Shown here piece by piece: positions 1 to 7,078 of a stretch of DNA of 34,356 nucleotides (the stretch's first letter is position 1; each line of letters starts with the position of its first letter). The notes under the pieces are model-generated. The model saw only the letters and a program-made list of their open reading frames with translations, had not been told where the DNA came from and searched no databases. The DNA is from Oscillospiraceae bacterium. GTDB lineage: Bacteria; Bacillota; Clostridia; Oscillospirales; Acutalibacteraceae. The stretch covers positions 1 through 34,356 of the forward strand of contig CACYHA010000025.1 in NCBI GenBank assembly GCA_902774035.1, given 5' to 3'. Both the position numbers and the translations under genes were made by a program.

Positions 1-2
1 GA

Positions 3-92
3 TTTTATGAAGAATGTTTTAAAACCAACAAAGAAATTCCTATGGTAATGATAGTAAGGCTTAAGAAGGTAAAACGTGATAGCTTAAAATAA
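3..92 (+). CDS. C-terminal fragment of an unidentified protein (runs off left edge)
   Basis: An open frame enters from the left edge and ends at a TAA at 90-92, giving 29 residues that finish VRLKKVKRDSLK. The run IPMVMIVRLKK resembles the last beta strand of some class I SAM-dependent methyltransferases, but 29 residues are too few for a firm call. The stretch is AT-rich, unlike the genes after 388. Only the C-terminus is visible. Confidence 0.4.
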   Translation, partial: FYEECFKTNKEIPMVMIVRLKKVKRDSLK

Positions 93-102
93 ATTCAAGC
101 TT

Positions 103-210
103 GTCGACATGTTCCCGATAACGGGCAAGTGCCCAAAATCGGTTGATATGTTCCTGACGAACAGGCAAATCGTTGATATGTTCCTGGGCACGATTTTGCG
201 AACAGGCACC
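103..210. repeat. Three hairpin-forming repeat units, possible IS end
   Basis: Three related units begin GTTCCYG and end with a matching GGCA: 111-126 (CCCG..CGGG), 150-167 (CCTG..CAGG) and 180-208 (CCTG..CAGG with a longer loop). Units two and three are each preceded by GTTGATAT. The stems change in a compensatory way between CCCG/CGGG and CCTG/CAGG. Multiple short terminal repeats of this sort occur at ends of some insertion sequences, for example the IS21 family. No transposase is adjacent, so this is a candidate solo end. No gene is seen in 93-387. Confidence 0.4.
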
Positions 211-387
211 AGACAGTGGACAAATTCCCGCTTACTGGCGCAGGTATGAATTAGTAGTTTCATTTTCTCGAGCCATGTCGAGACGGTTGTTCAACTCTCT
301 CGGAGCGAAATGAATTCCTGACGGAATTCGCGGTATATCCCTGCAGAATACGATATGCCCCGGCACGATATGTGAAGAAGGAAAACG

Positions 388-750
388 ATGAAACTGAAAA
401 ACGTACTGATTGTAGTTAAGGATATCGAGAGATCCAAACAGTTCTATCACGATCTGTTTGGTCTTGAGATGCTCCTTGACAATGACGGAAATATGATTCT
501 GACAGAAGGCTTGGTTCTTCAGGAAGAGAAGTACTGGAAAAAGTTCCTCGGCAAGGAGATCGTTCCGGAGAATAATTCCTGCGAACTCTATTTTGAGGAA
601 CGTGACATAGAAAGCTTTGCGGAAAAGCTGGAGCGCTGTTATCCGGAAGTGAAATACGTCAACAGACTCATGACCCACAGTTGGGGGCAGAAAGTCATAC
701 GCTTCTACGATCCGGACGGAAATCTGATCGAAGTGGGGACACCGATGTAA
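388..750 (+). CDS. VOC family (glyoxalase/bleomycin-resistance fold) protein
   Basis: 120 aa, one vicinal-oxygen-chelate unit of the usual length. The N-terminus LKNVLIVVKDIERSKQFYHD is the classic first beta-alpha motif, and the end YDPDGNLIEVG carries the usual C-terminal metal-ligand glutamate (E115). Such proteins bind metal as dimers and act as lyases, dioxygenases or drug-binding resistance proteins; the substrate cannot be read from sequence. The start is supported by GAAGGAAAACG just upstream. The stop is one base before the next gene's ATG, so the two are probably translationally coupled. Confidence 0.85.
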   Translation: MKLKNVLIVVKDIERSKQFYHDLFGLEMLLDNDGNMILTEGLVLQEEKYWKKFLGKEIVPENNSCELYFEERDIESFAEKLERCYPEVKYVNRLMTHSWGQKVIRFYDPDGNLIEVGTPM

Positions 751-751
751 A

Positions 752-1243
752 ATGGCGAATGCGATCACTGGAATCAGAATCGTGCTCAGCGTCGCCTTGC
801 TGTTCTTTCCGGCATTGTCTCCGGCATTTTTTGTGCTCTATATCATTGCCGGGATCACCGATATGGTCGATGGCGCCGTGGCGAGGAGAACGGGCACGGT
901 CAGCGCGTTCGGTTCAAAGCTGGATACGGTTGCGGATATCGTATTCGCGGCGGTATGCCTGATAAAATTGTTGCCTGTATTGCACGTTCCGGTCTGGCTC
1001 TGTCTATGGATCGCCGTCATAGCATTGATAAAGGCAGCGAATATCGCGGTGGGATATATCCGACAGAAAAAGTTTCTTTCGGTGCATTCCGTAATGAACA
1101 AGGTGACCGGAGGGCTGCTGTTCGTTTTTCCGCTGACACTGACATGCATAGATTTGAGGTACAGCGCCGCAGGTGTCTGCTTGGTTGCGACGATAGCGGC
1201 TGTTTACGAAGGGTATTCTATCCAGGCGAAACGAACAACTTAA
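752..1243 (+). CDS. CDP-alcohol phosphatidyltransferase family membrane protein
   Basis: 163 aa with four to five hydrophobic segments. It has the complete family signature: D37, D40-G41, A44-R45, then eight residues, G54, D58 and D62, which is the DGxxAR(x8)GxxxDxxxD metal-binding active site. Members join a CDP-activated lipid to a hydroxyl acceptor in the cytoplasmic membrane, as PgsA and PssA do. The protein is somewhat short for PgsA, and the acceptor is unknown. The ATG lies one base after the preceding stop with no strong RBS of its own, consistent with coupled translation. The 1244-1485 gap downstream shows no gene or clear terminator. Confidence 0.88.
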   Translation: MANAITGIRIVLSVALLFFPALSPAFFVLYIIAGITDMVDGAVARRTGTVSAFGSKLDTVADIVFAAVCLIKLLPVLHVPVWLCLWIAVIALIKAANIAVGYIRQKKFLSVHSVMNKVTGGLLFVFPLTLTCIDLRYSAAGVCLVATIAAVYEGYSIQAKRTT

Positions 1244-1485
1244 CGACAAATTCCGGTTTGCCGAGGCAGTGAAAGCGATCCGCGCGCTCTGACGCAACCG
1301 GTCAACGGCATATTCCTGCGAGGAGGGCCGTGTGGACAGCGCAGATGTATCCCGTTTTGTTTGCTTCATTGCCCCGGGCGCGTTGAATGCGCCGTGCCGG
1401 GACGCTGCCGGGAAGACTTGCGGAACCGGCGGGTTTCCAATAGAAAAAACGTTTGAAAAAACGAAACCAATCAGGAGGAGAACGG

Positions 1486-1932
1486 ATGGTTGAACTCGGA
1501 CTGATCACAGAAGATAACTTTCTCGACGCGTTCCGTCTCAAGCTGGCGCCGGGGCAGGAAGCGTTTGTTTCGCACCCGATCCGGAGTCTTGCGCAAGCCT
1601 ATGTCTACCGGGATCAGTGCCGGCCCTTCGGCATCTTTGCGGCAGGGGAAATGGTCGGATACGTAATGGTGATCTATGACTATGATGTTCCGGAGTATGA
1701 CATCTGGCACATGATGATCGACGAATCGAAACAGGGACGCGGCTTCGGCGGCGAAGCGCTGGATCGTGTGATCGCGTATATCCAAACGAAGCCGTTCGGC
1801 GATTCCGGCAGAGTCGCGCTGACCTGTAACAAAAACAACCCCATTGCAAAAAGACTGTATGAAAGCAGGGGCTTTTCTGCAACCGGCGTTGAGGATGAAG
1901 ACGAGATCGAACTCGTTTTGATGCTCGCGTGA
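1486..1932 (+). CDS. GNAT family N-acetyltransferase
   Basis: 148 aa. The acetyl-CoA pyrophosphate-binding loop is visible as QGRGFGGEALDRVI, followed by the C-terminal GNAT element NPIAKRLYESRGF. The preceding strand WHMMIDESKQGRG fits motif A. The overall order resembles BltD/spermidine-acetyltransferase-like GNATs, but the acceptor cannot be determined. I start at 1486 rather than an upstream ATG at 1453, because AGGAGGAGAACGG sits directly before 1486. It stands alone, followed by 98 bases before the AT-rich TIR-like gene. Confidence 0.88.
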   Translation: MVELGLITEDNFLDAFRLKLAPGQEAFVSHPIRSLAQAYVYRDQCRPFGIFAAGEMVGYVMVIYDYDVPEYDIWHMMIDESKQGRGFGGEALDRVIAYIQTKPFGDSGRVALTCNKNNPIAKRLYESRGFSATGVEDEDEIELVLMLA

Positions 1933-2030
1933 CAGAGGCTTTCCGCTTGAAGGTTGGGTCGAATGTGCAGCATAGAGTTGATTTGTTCGAATAATGAGCA
2001 GTAATGTATATAAAATTAGAGGTGACATTA

Positions 2031-3011
2031 ATGAAAGTATTAATTATTTATGATGGCAACAGCAAAGAATATGTCGAAGAATTAAGAGAAAGAATTGCAG
2101 AACAATTTGGTCATTCTACGATATTACGTATGCATTCAAGAGAAAGAATAAGAGACAATAAGAGTAAGAATAAAAGAAAGATTGTCAAACATTCTTGGCA
2201 TAGAGATGCATGTCGAATGATGAAACAGGCTGATATGATTGTGTATATTGTAAGTCCATATTCTGTGTCAAACAAAAATGTTGACTGGGAGATATCAAAA
2301 GCGATGAAGTATAAAAAACATATTGTATGTTTGCCTGATACAAATAGAGATTGTACGTTGATAGATTGGAATAAAAAGGGCACTCTTAATTCTGGTCTAT
2401 ATATTTATGATAAGCTTGAAAAAGAAGAAAAGTGTTATGCGGAACTACTGAAAAATGAAGATGATCTATTTGAGATTATTTCTAATTACAATAGTGGGAA
2501 TTTTATTAAACTATTCAATAAAGAAATAGATGTAGAAGCAAACAAGGAGTCGCTTCTCGAACAATATAAGATTTTTTCTGATACAGCTGAAATGCTTGTT
2601 ACAAGGCGACAGAATATGCATAGTTTTTATATAACCGCAAATACAGCATTGATAACAGTGGGAGCAACCGTGTTTGCGCTAAGCGATGAGAGGAACTTGA
2701 CGATAAAACTTTTTATTCTTTTAGCATTGTCGATTCCTGGATTTTTACTAAATATGTCATGGAGACAAACGCTTAAATCATATTTTATTACTCATAGGGG
2801 AAAGATGAAGGTTTTAAGCATAATAGAGAAACGATTACCAGTTTCTCTATATGATGCGGAATGGAAAGCTATGAAGAATCAATACAGCAAAGAAAAATAT
2901 GTCTCTTTTACTGACAGCGAAAAAAACTTACCCTATATTTTTATCATATCTTATGGTTTTCTTGATATAGTAGCTATTGTTTTTTTGTTTGTTTTAAAGG
3001 ACACTCCATGA
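2031..3011 (+). CDS. TIR-like domain fused to RipA-like membrane module; candidate phage-defence effector
   Basis: 326 aa, AT-rich, unlike the genes around it. Residues 1-110 look like a TIR-like (DUF1863/ThsB type) domain: strand KVLIIYDG, then ADMIVYIVSPYSVS at 67-80 and VDWEISKA with W86-E87, where TIR proteins place their catalytic glutamate. Residues 165-326 resemble RipA/SLATT-type membrane modules: a helix before TM1 (about 199-217), TM2 (about 225-242), a conserved-looking segment around WRQTLKSYFITHRGK and RLPVSLYDAEWKAM, and TM3 (about 301-322). The ATG at 2031 has GAGGTGA seven bases upstream, so the in-frame ATG at 2004 is not needed. The inferred role is an abortive-infection effector in which TIR signalling or NAD-cleaving activity meets a pore-forming or membrane sensor part. 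The family match is from memory and untested. Confidence 0.7.
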   Translation: MKVLIIYDGNSKEYVEELRERIAEQFGHSTILRMHSRERIRDNKSKNKRKIVKHSWHRDACRMMKQADMIVYIVSPYSVSNKNVDWEISKAMKYKKHIVCLPDTNRDCTLIDWNKKGTLNSGLYIYDKLEKEEKCYAELLKNEDDLFEIISNYNSGNFIKLFNKEIDVEANKESLLEQYKIFSDTAEMLVTRRQNMHSFYITANTALITVGATVFALSDERNLTIKLFILLALSIPGFLLNMSWRQTLKSYFITHRGKMKVLSIIEKRLPVSLYDAEWKAMKNQYSKEKYVSFTDSEKNLPYIFIISYGFLDIVAIVFLFVLKDTP

Positions 3012-3142
3012 ACCTTCTCCCTCATATCACCAATCGTTCTGCCATTCGCAAATGGCTTTCACAGAACGGGCAGAACGAAGCCGAGTGCTGGCTCGCCGAA
3101 AATCGAAGTAACCCTATGCGGATATCGTCTGCTTGGTCATAA
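3008..3142 (+). pseudogene. Truncated YdeI/OmpD-associated-like protein fragment
   Basis: The ATG overlaps the stop of the TIR-like gene (ATGA at 3008-3011) and opens a 44-residue frame starting MNLLPHITNRSAIRKWLSQN. This resembles the N-terminus of YdeI/OmpD-associated family proteins (pattern: PHITNRxxFRxWLxxNGxxExECWL). Full members are near 190 aa; here the frame breaks after ECWLAENRSNP. I read it as a decayed remnant whose start is now coupled to the upstream gene. A short expressed peptide cannot be excluded. The following 3143-3295 holds no convincing gene. Confidence 0.5.
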
Positions 3143-3295
3143 AACGCCTACTGATCCCAAGATGAAAGGAAAAGAAGAGATTCAGCCTTTGCAGGCTTGA
3201 TTCCATAAAAAAACAAGGAAAACTGCTTTTTGGAGATATTTAGCAAATCCATGGAGATTGTGGCATAACCGGGAGGTTTGCCAACGATCCCGCAA

Positions 3296-3332
3296 TCCTC
3301 CTAAAGGGTTTATGATTTTACTTTTAGGAGGA
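3296..3332 (+). promoter_or_regulatory. Hairpin masking the ribosome binding site of the RNHCP gene
   Basis: TCCTCCTAAA at 3296-3305 is the exact reverse complement of TTTAGGAGGA at 3323-3332. One G-U and one G-C pair extend the stem inward to a 13-base loop. The right arm contains the AGGAGG that serves the ATG at 3341. Folding would hide the Shine-Dalgarno sequence, so translation may depend on unfolding by a ribosome, protein, ligand or temperature. Confidence 0.6.
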
Positions 3333-3340
3333 CGATCCCC

Positions 3341-3769
3341 ATGAATCGGGAAAATAAGAAAAAATCATTCGAGAAGAATTACTATAAGACACACCCAAGC
3401 AACGAGGCCTTCGTCTGCAAGGTCTGCGGCCGGACGGTCGTCCCGACAGGCGCGGGGAGCGAGCATCGGAACCACTGCCCGTATTGCCTTTGCAGCCGGC
3501 ATCTGGACAACGAACCGGGAGACCGGGCGGCGGACTGCGGCGGTGCGATGGAGCCGATCGCGGTGTGGGTCAGGGAAAACGGCGAATGGGCCATCATCCA
3601 TCGATGCAGGGTGTGCGGGGCGCTAAGCTCCAACCGCATCGCGGCGGACGACAACCCCATGAAGCTGATGTCCCTTGCCATGAAGCCGGTTTCATCTCCT
3701 CCGTTCCCGTTGGAGCGGCTCGAAGAAATGACGCGGCTGATGGGCGGCGACGGTGAACTGAAATGGTAA
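3341..3769 (+). CDS. RNHCP domain zinc-ribbon protein
   Basis: 142 aa. The defining motif RNHCPYC is at residues 43-49, followed by SRHLDNEPGDR. Four cysteine pairs or singles fit two zinc sites: C26-x2-C29, C46-x2-C49, C66 and C89-x2-C92. RNHCP proteins are small bacterial proteins of unknown biochemical function, presumably cytosolic metal-binding proteins. The start at 3341 has TTTAGGAGG eight to ten bases upstream, inside a hairpin. It is the first of four closely spaced genes (gaps of 19, 39 and 18 bases) running to 5360, which suggests one operon. Confidence 0.9.
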   Translation: MNRENKKKSFEKNYYKTHPSNEAFVCKVCGRTVVPTGAGSEHRNHCPYCLCSRHLDNEPGDRAADCGGAMEPIAVWVRENGEWAIIHRCRVCGALSSNRIAADDNPMKLMSLAMKPVSSPPFPLERLEEMTRLMGGDGELKW

Positions 3770-3788
3770 CGAACAAAAGGAGACCCCC

Positions 3789-4124
3789 ATGAAAGGACAA
3801 GCTCTGCAATCCACCATCTACATCGGCCTGAACGACGCGGAGACCGGCGTTCAGAAATTCGACACCGAAAAGTACGTTTCCATCCTGAAAAACGTCTGCC
3901 GCAGCTATCAGGTCGCCTTTTCCATGCACCGGCTGAACGGCGGCTACTTTCACGAGGACGGCCGCTACACCGAGGAAAACACGCTGGCGCTGATGCTGCT
4001 GGGCGTTCCGAAAGAGACCGTGACGGAGATCGCAAAGGATCTTTGCGCGTTCTTTCATCAGGAAAGCGTCATGGTCACCGTTTCGCCCTGCGCGGTGATT
4101 TTTGTGAAAGAACAACTGGAATGA
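3789..4124 (+). CDS. Conserved-looking hypothetical protein, 111 aa
   Basis: I do not recognise this family with confidence. The protein is soluble, with an N-terminal strand STIYIGLNDAETGVQKFDTEKY and alternating strand-helix composition compatible with a small alpha-beta (ferredoxin-like) fold; DUF3574-like proteins have a similar opening but the match is weak. There is no signal peptide, membrane helix or cysteine motif. AAAGGAGACCCCC precedes the ATG. It lies between the RNHCP and TfoX-N genes and is probably co-transcribed with them. Confidence 0.75.
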   Translation: MKGQALQSTIYIGLNDAETGVQKFDTEKYVSILKNVCRSYQVAFSMHRLNGGYFHEDGRYTEENTLALMLLGVPKETVTEIAKDLCAFFHQESVMVTVSPCAVIFVKEQLE

Positions 4125-4163
4125 CGGGACGCTGCCCGTTCCCATGAGAAAGGAGCATACCTT

Positions 4164-4478
4164 ATGCCATCAAGCAAAGAATACCTCGATTTTATTCTGG
4201 AACAGCTCTGCGAGCTGGACGACATATCCTATCGCGCCATGATGGGAGAATACATTCTCTACTATCGGGGCAGGGTGATCGGCGGCATCTATGACGACCG
4301 CTTTCTTGTGAAGCCGACAAAATCCGCCCGCGCCCTCATGCCCGACGCGGCGTTCGAACTGCCCTATGAGGGCGCAAAGGAGATGCTGCTGGTCGACAAT
4401 GTGGAGGACAGAGCCTTCTTGAAAACGCTGTTCGACGCCATGCTCCCCGAGCTTCCCGCGCCGAAGAAAAAGAAGTGA
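4164..4478 (+). CDS. TfoX/Sxy N-terminal domain protein
   Basis: 104 aa, the length of a stand-alone TfoX_N domain. Typical features are the helix KEYLDFILEQL, then ISYRAMMGEYILYYRGRVIGGIYDDRFLVK, and the closing LVDNVEDRAFLKTLFDAMLPELP, with a basic tail PKKKK. In gammaproteobacteria the full-length TfoX/Sxy controls competence; the short Firmicutes versions are of unknown role and lack the C-terminal domain. AGAAAGGAGCATACCTT precedes the ATG. It sits in the 3341-5360 gene run. Confidence 0.88.
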   Translation: MPSSKEYLDFILEQLCELDDISYRAMMGEYILYYRGRVIGGIYDDRFLVKPTKSARALMPDAAFELPYEGAKEMLLVDNVEDRAFLKTLFDAMLPELPAPKKKK

Positions 4479-4496
4479 TCCGGGGGAGGGAGCCTT

Positions 4497-5360
4497 TTGA
4501 AACTGACCGATATCAACATCCGCGACCCCTTTGTGCTGGTTGAAAACGGCGTCTACTATCTCTATGGCACCCGGGCGAGCGCCTTCGGCCGTGAGACCGC
4601 CGGGTTCGACGTTTATCTGTCGACCGACCTGGAGACCTGGAGCGACCCGGTGCCGTGCTTCGATTCCGCCGCCTTCGGTCTGAACCGCGAGGTCAACTGG
4701 GCGCCGGAGGTGCACAAATACAAGGGCAAATTCTATATGTTCGCCACCTTCACGCAGGAGAACGGTCTGCGCGGCACATACGCCCTCGTTGCCGACCGTC
4801 CCGAGGGTCCTTTTCGCCCGCATTCGGACGGTGCGCTGACGCCCGACGGCTGGGAGTGCCTCGACGGAACGCTCTATGTGAACAAAGAAGGCAAGCCCTT
4901 TCTCGTCTTCTGCCATGAACACACCCAGATTCTCAACGGGAAAATCTGTTATATTCCGCTGAAAGACGACCTGACTGCCGCGGAAGGGAAGGCGGTCGAC
5001 CTTTTCCGGGCGACCGATCCGTTCTATATGCCCGCGCCGGTCGAAGGGGAACACTATGTCACCGACGGTCCGTTCCTGTTCCGCACAAAGAACGGCACGC
5101 TGCTGATGCTGTGGTCGACCTTCCCGAACGGCAGGTACGCCGAGTGTGTCGCGCGTTCGGTCAGCGGCGAGATCGAAGGCCCCTTCGAGCATCTTGCGCC
5201 ACTGATCACCGACGACGGCGGTCACGGCATGATCTTTTGCGCCGGGGAAAAGCTGATGCTCACCTTCCACACGCCGAACACCTCGCTTTCTGAACGGCCG
5301 GTGTTCCGCGCGCTTGCGGATCTGGGCGATTCCCTGCAGGTTTTGAAAAAAGAATCATAA
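4497..5360 (+). CDS. GH43-like five-bladed beta-propeller glycoside hydrolase
   Basis: 287 aa with a TTG start at 4497, chosen because GGGGGAGGG lies just upstream. The opening NIRDPFVLVENGVYYLYGT holds the N-terminal aspartate (D10) expected for the catalytic base of GH43. Repeated blade motifs follow: LSTDLETWSDP, NWAPEVHKYKGKFYMFAT, LDGTLYVNKEGKPFLVF, TDGPFLFRTKNGTLLMLWS and GHGMIFCAGEKLMLTFHTPN. There is no signal peptide, so it is probably cytosolic and acts on imported oligosaccharides. GH43 enzymes mostly cleave arabinofuranosides and xylosides; the exact linkage is unknown. No terminator is seen before the divergent-style MerR promoter. Confidence 0.88.
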   Translation: MKLTDINIRDPFVLVENGVYYLYGTRASAFGRETAGFDVYLSTDLETWSDPVPCFDSAAFGLNREVNWAPEVHKYKGKFYMFATFTQENGLRGTYALVADRPEGPFRPHSDGALTPDGWECLDGTLYVNKEGKPFLVFCHEHTQILNGKICYIPLKDDLTAAEGKAVDLFRATDPFYMPAPVEGEHYVTDGPFLFRTKNGTLLMLWSTFPNGRYAECVARSVSGEIEGPFEHLAPLITDDGGHGMIFCAGEKLMLTFHTPNTSLSERPVFRALADLGDSLQVLKKES

Positions 5361-5387
5361 AAACAAAAAATCCCCTTGCGTCAGGTA

Positions 5388-5418
5388 TTGCTCATGACGC
5401 TGCGTCATGTGCTAAACT
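5388..5418 (+). promoter_or_regulatory. MerR-type promoter with palindromic operator
   Basis: A -35 element TTGCTC (5388-5393) and a -10 element TAAACT (5413-5418) are 19 bases apart, the overlong spacing typical of MerR-controlled promoters. The spacer holds CATGACGCTGCGTCATG (5393-5409), a perfect 17-base palindrome centred between the two boxes. GAAGGAGGTG and the MerR-family ATG follow at once, so this is most likely an autoregulated promoter. Confidence 0.8.
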
Positions 5419-5441
5419 GAACGCGAAGGAGGTGAAAAGCT

Positions 5442-6179
5442 ATGTCGAAATACACAACGGGAGAGCTCGCAAAGCTCTGCGGCGTCACGGTGCGCACCGT
5501 CCAATACTACGACACCCGCGGCATTCTCGTGCCGACGGAGCTGTCTGAGGGCGGAAGAAGGCTTTATAGCGAAGACGATCTGCGCCGTATGCGCGTGATC
5601 TGCTTTTTGCGCGAGCTGGGTCTGCCGATCGATTCCATCGGAAAGCTGCTTGCCGAAGAGGATCCGGGCAGCGTGATCACCCTCCTGCTCGAACAGCAGG
5701 AGCAGGCGCTGAAGGAAGAGATCGACACGAAAACCGAAAAGCTGGAAAAGCTGGAGACCCTGCGCCGGGAACTGAAGAGCGGAAACGAGATCTCCGTCGA
5801 ATCCATCGGCGACATAGCCTACACAATGACCAATCAAAACAAACTGAAGAAAGTCCGTCTGACGTTGGCCCTCACCGCGATCCCGGTTACGATCCTCGAA
5901 TTGGCCGGAATCCTGCTGTGGATCTTCAAGGGGCTCTGGTGGGTGTTCGCCCTCTATGTCGTCGCTGCGATCCCCTGGGGCGTTGTGATCTCGCGTTACT
6001 ATTACAAGAACGTCGCCTATCTCTGCCCCCAGTGCCACACGGTGTTCAAGCCCACGTTCAAGGAGATGTTCTTTGCGCGTCACACGCCCAAGACCCGCAA
6101 GCTGACCTGCACCCACTGCGGACACAAAGGCTTCTGCGTGGAGGTCGCGGCCGAGGACGAAGCGTCCAAAGCGGAATAA
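5442..6179 (+). CDS. MerR family regulator with membrane helices and C-terminal zinc ribbon
   Basis: 245 aa. Residues 4-72 are a MerR winged helix-turn-helix (YTTGELAKLCGVTVRTVQYYDTRG, then GRRLYSEDDL). Residues 78-112 form the usual dimerising coiled coil rich in E and K. Two hydrophobic segments follow (about 140-160 and 165-185), then a zinc-ribbon-like pair CPQC and CTHC with GHKGFC at 195-232. The protein is therefore probably a membrane-tethered transcription factor. The ligand is unknown; the cysteines could bind zinc structurally or sense metal or redox. It lies behind its own MerR-style promoter and ends at a bidirectional terminator. Confidence 0.88.
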   Translation: MSKYTTGELAKLCGVTVRTVQYYDTRGILVPTELSEGGRRLYSEDDLRRMRVICFLRELGLPIDSIGKLLAEEDPGSVITLLLEQQEQALKEEIDTKTEKLEKLETLRRELKSGNEISVESIGDIAYTMTNQNKLKKVRLTLALTAIPVTILELAGILLWIFKGLWWVFALYVVAAIPWGVVISRYYYKNVAYLCPQCHTVFKPTFKEMFFARHTPKTRKLTCTHCGHKGFCVEVAAEDEASKAE

Positions 6180-6196
6180 AAGTCACCGAACAAACC

Positions 6197-6228
6197 AAAA
6201 GCACTCCGGCCCGGAGTGCTTTTGCTTA
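6197..6228. terminator. Bidirectional intrinsic terminator
   Basis: AAAAGCACTCCG (6197-6208) pairs with CGGAGTGCTTTT (6212-6223) around a three-base loop, giving A and T tracts on both sides. It serves the MerR gene on the plus strand and the convergent membrane-protein gene on the minus strand. Confidence 0.88.
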
Positions 6229-6268
6229 TCAATAAACAGGAATCCCGTTTTCTGCAACGCGCATACGC

Positions 6269-6856
6269 TCAGCTTGCGGAATCGCTCGAAGCGGCGGGGG
6301 CGACGGGCTTTTGGAACGCGGCGGCGCAAAGGGAGAGCGCAACCATCGTCAGCAGCATGCTCAGCTCCTTGAACCACATGTCTGTGGAGATCATCGGCGC
6401 CTTGCCGAGGAAGATCGGCAGATCGTCCATCAGCAGGTGCTTGAAAAACGGCAGGATGAAGAGAACGACCAGCACCCATTTTGTTTTGATGAAATACAGC
6501 ACCGTCAAAAGCCACAGCACGATCACGGCGAGATACAGCACGACCGCGGCAAAATGATGCAAAAAGCTCACTTTACGCGGATCGATAAACAGCTTGACCA
6601 TAAAGGATATCACGCCGAGGGCGACGGGGATCACGGAAAGCCACAGGGCGTTCCTGCCCCATTTGATCATCACGGCGATCATCAGAACGGAACAGAGCAC
6701 AGGCAGAAGCACCTGTGTGATCCCGTAAAGGGGATCTGTCAGCTTGTCGGCGTAGCCGAGCAGACGGAACGGCACGGCCAGCGCAAAGGCGATCATGCTG
6801 AGAATGGCGGCGGGGCATTTGAAATCGAGCGTAAAGCCCGGACGATTTTTTTTCAT
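6269..6856 (-). CDS. Six-helix integral membrane protein of unknown function
   Basis: 195 aa with about six hydrophobic segments (around residues 15-33, 43-64, 70-88, 100-121, 125-140 and 160-182) and a basic N-terminus MKKNRPGF. I recognise no family motif or catalytic pattern. The start has AAGGAGGATAACAA directly upstream, and a promoter (TTGATT, 17 bases, TATGAT) precedes it. It is a single-gene unit ending at the shared terminator near 6197-6228. Confidence 0.8.
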   Translation of the reverse strand: MKKNRPGFTLDFKCPAAILSMIAFALAVPFRLLGYADKLTDPLYGITQVLLPVLCSVLMIAVMIKWGRNALWLSVIPVALGVISFMVKLFIDPRKVSFLHHFAAVVLYLAVIVLWLLTVLYFIKTKWVLVVLFILPFFKHLLMDDLPIFLGKAPMISTDMWFKELSMLLTMVALSLCAAAFQKPVAPAASSDSAS

Positions 6857-6904
6857 TTGTTATCCTCCTTTTTTGAAGTGCGTCTGTTGTTGCTTGCATC
6901 CTTT

Positions 6905-6933
6905 ATCATATCATATGTGCCGGTGAAAATCAA
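6905..6933 (-). promoter_or_regulatory. SigA-type promoter for the membrane-protein gene
   Basis: On the minus strand TTGATT (6933-6928) and TATGAT (6910-6905) are 17 bases apart, ending about 48 bases before the start codon at 6856. Confidence 0.65.
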
Positions 6934-7078
6934 GATGGCCATAGCGTTTTTCCGGCTTCGTTTCGGTGTTCGGGAGAGAAAAACTCCTTTTTCATGTGCC
7001 CGGGCATACATCATCAGCGAAGCGGCATCGTGTGCGAAGCACGCATCATTGCCCGACAGGGCAACCATCATTCCGCCA

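Noticed and set aside
111-208. CRISPR array at the left edge
   Set aside because: There are only three degenerate units with unequal spacing and no spacer-repeat regularity or cas genes.
1453-1485. Earlier ATG start for the GNAT gene
   Set aside because: The AGGAGGAG lies after it and directly before the ATG at 1486.
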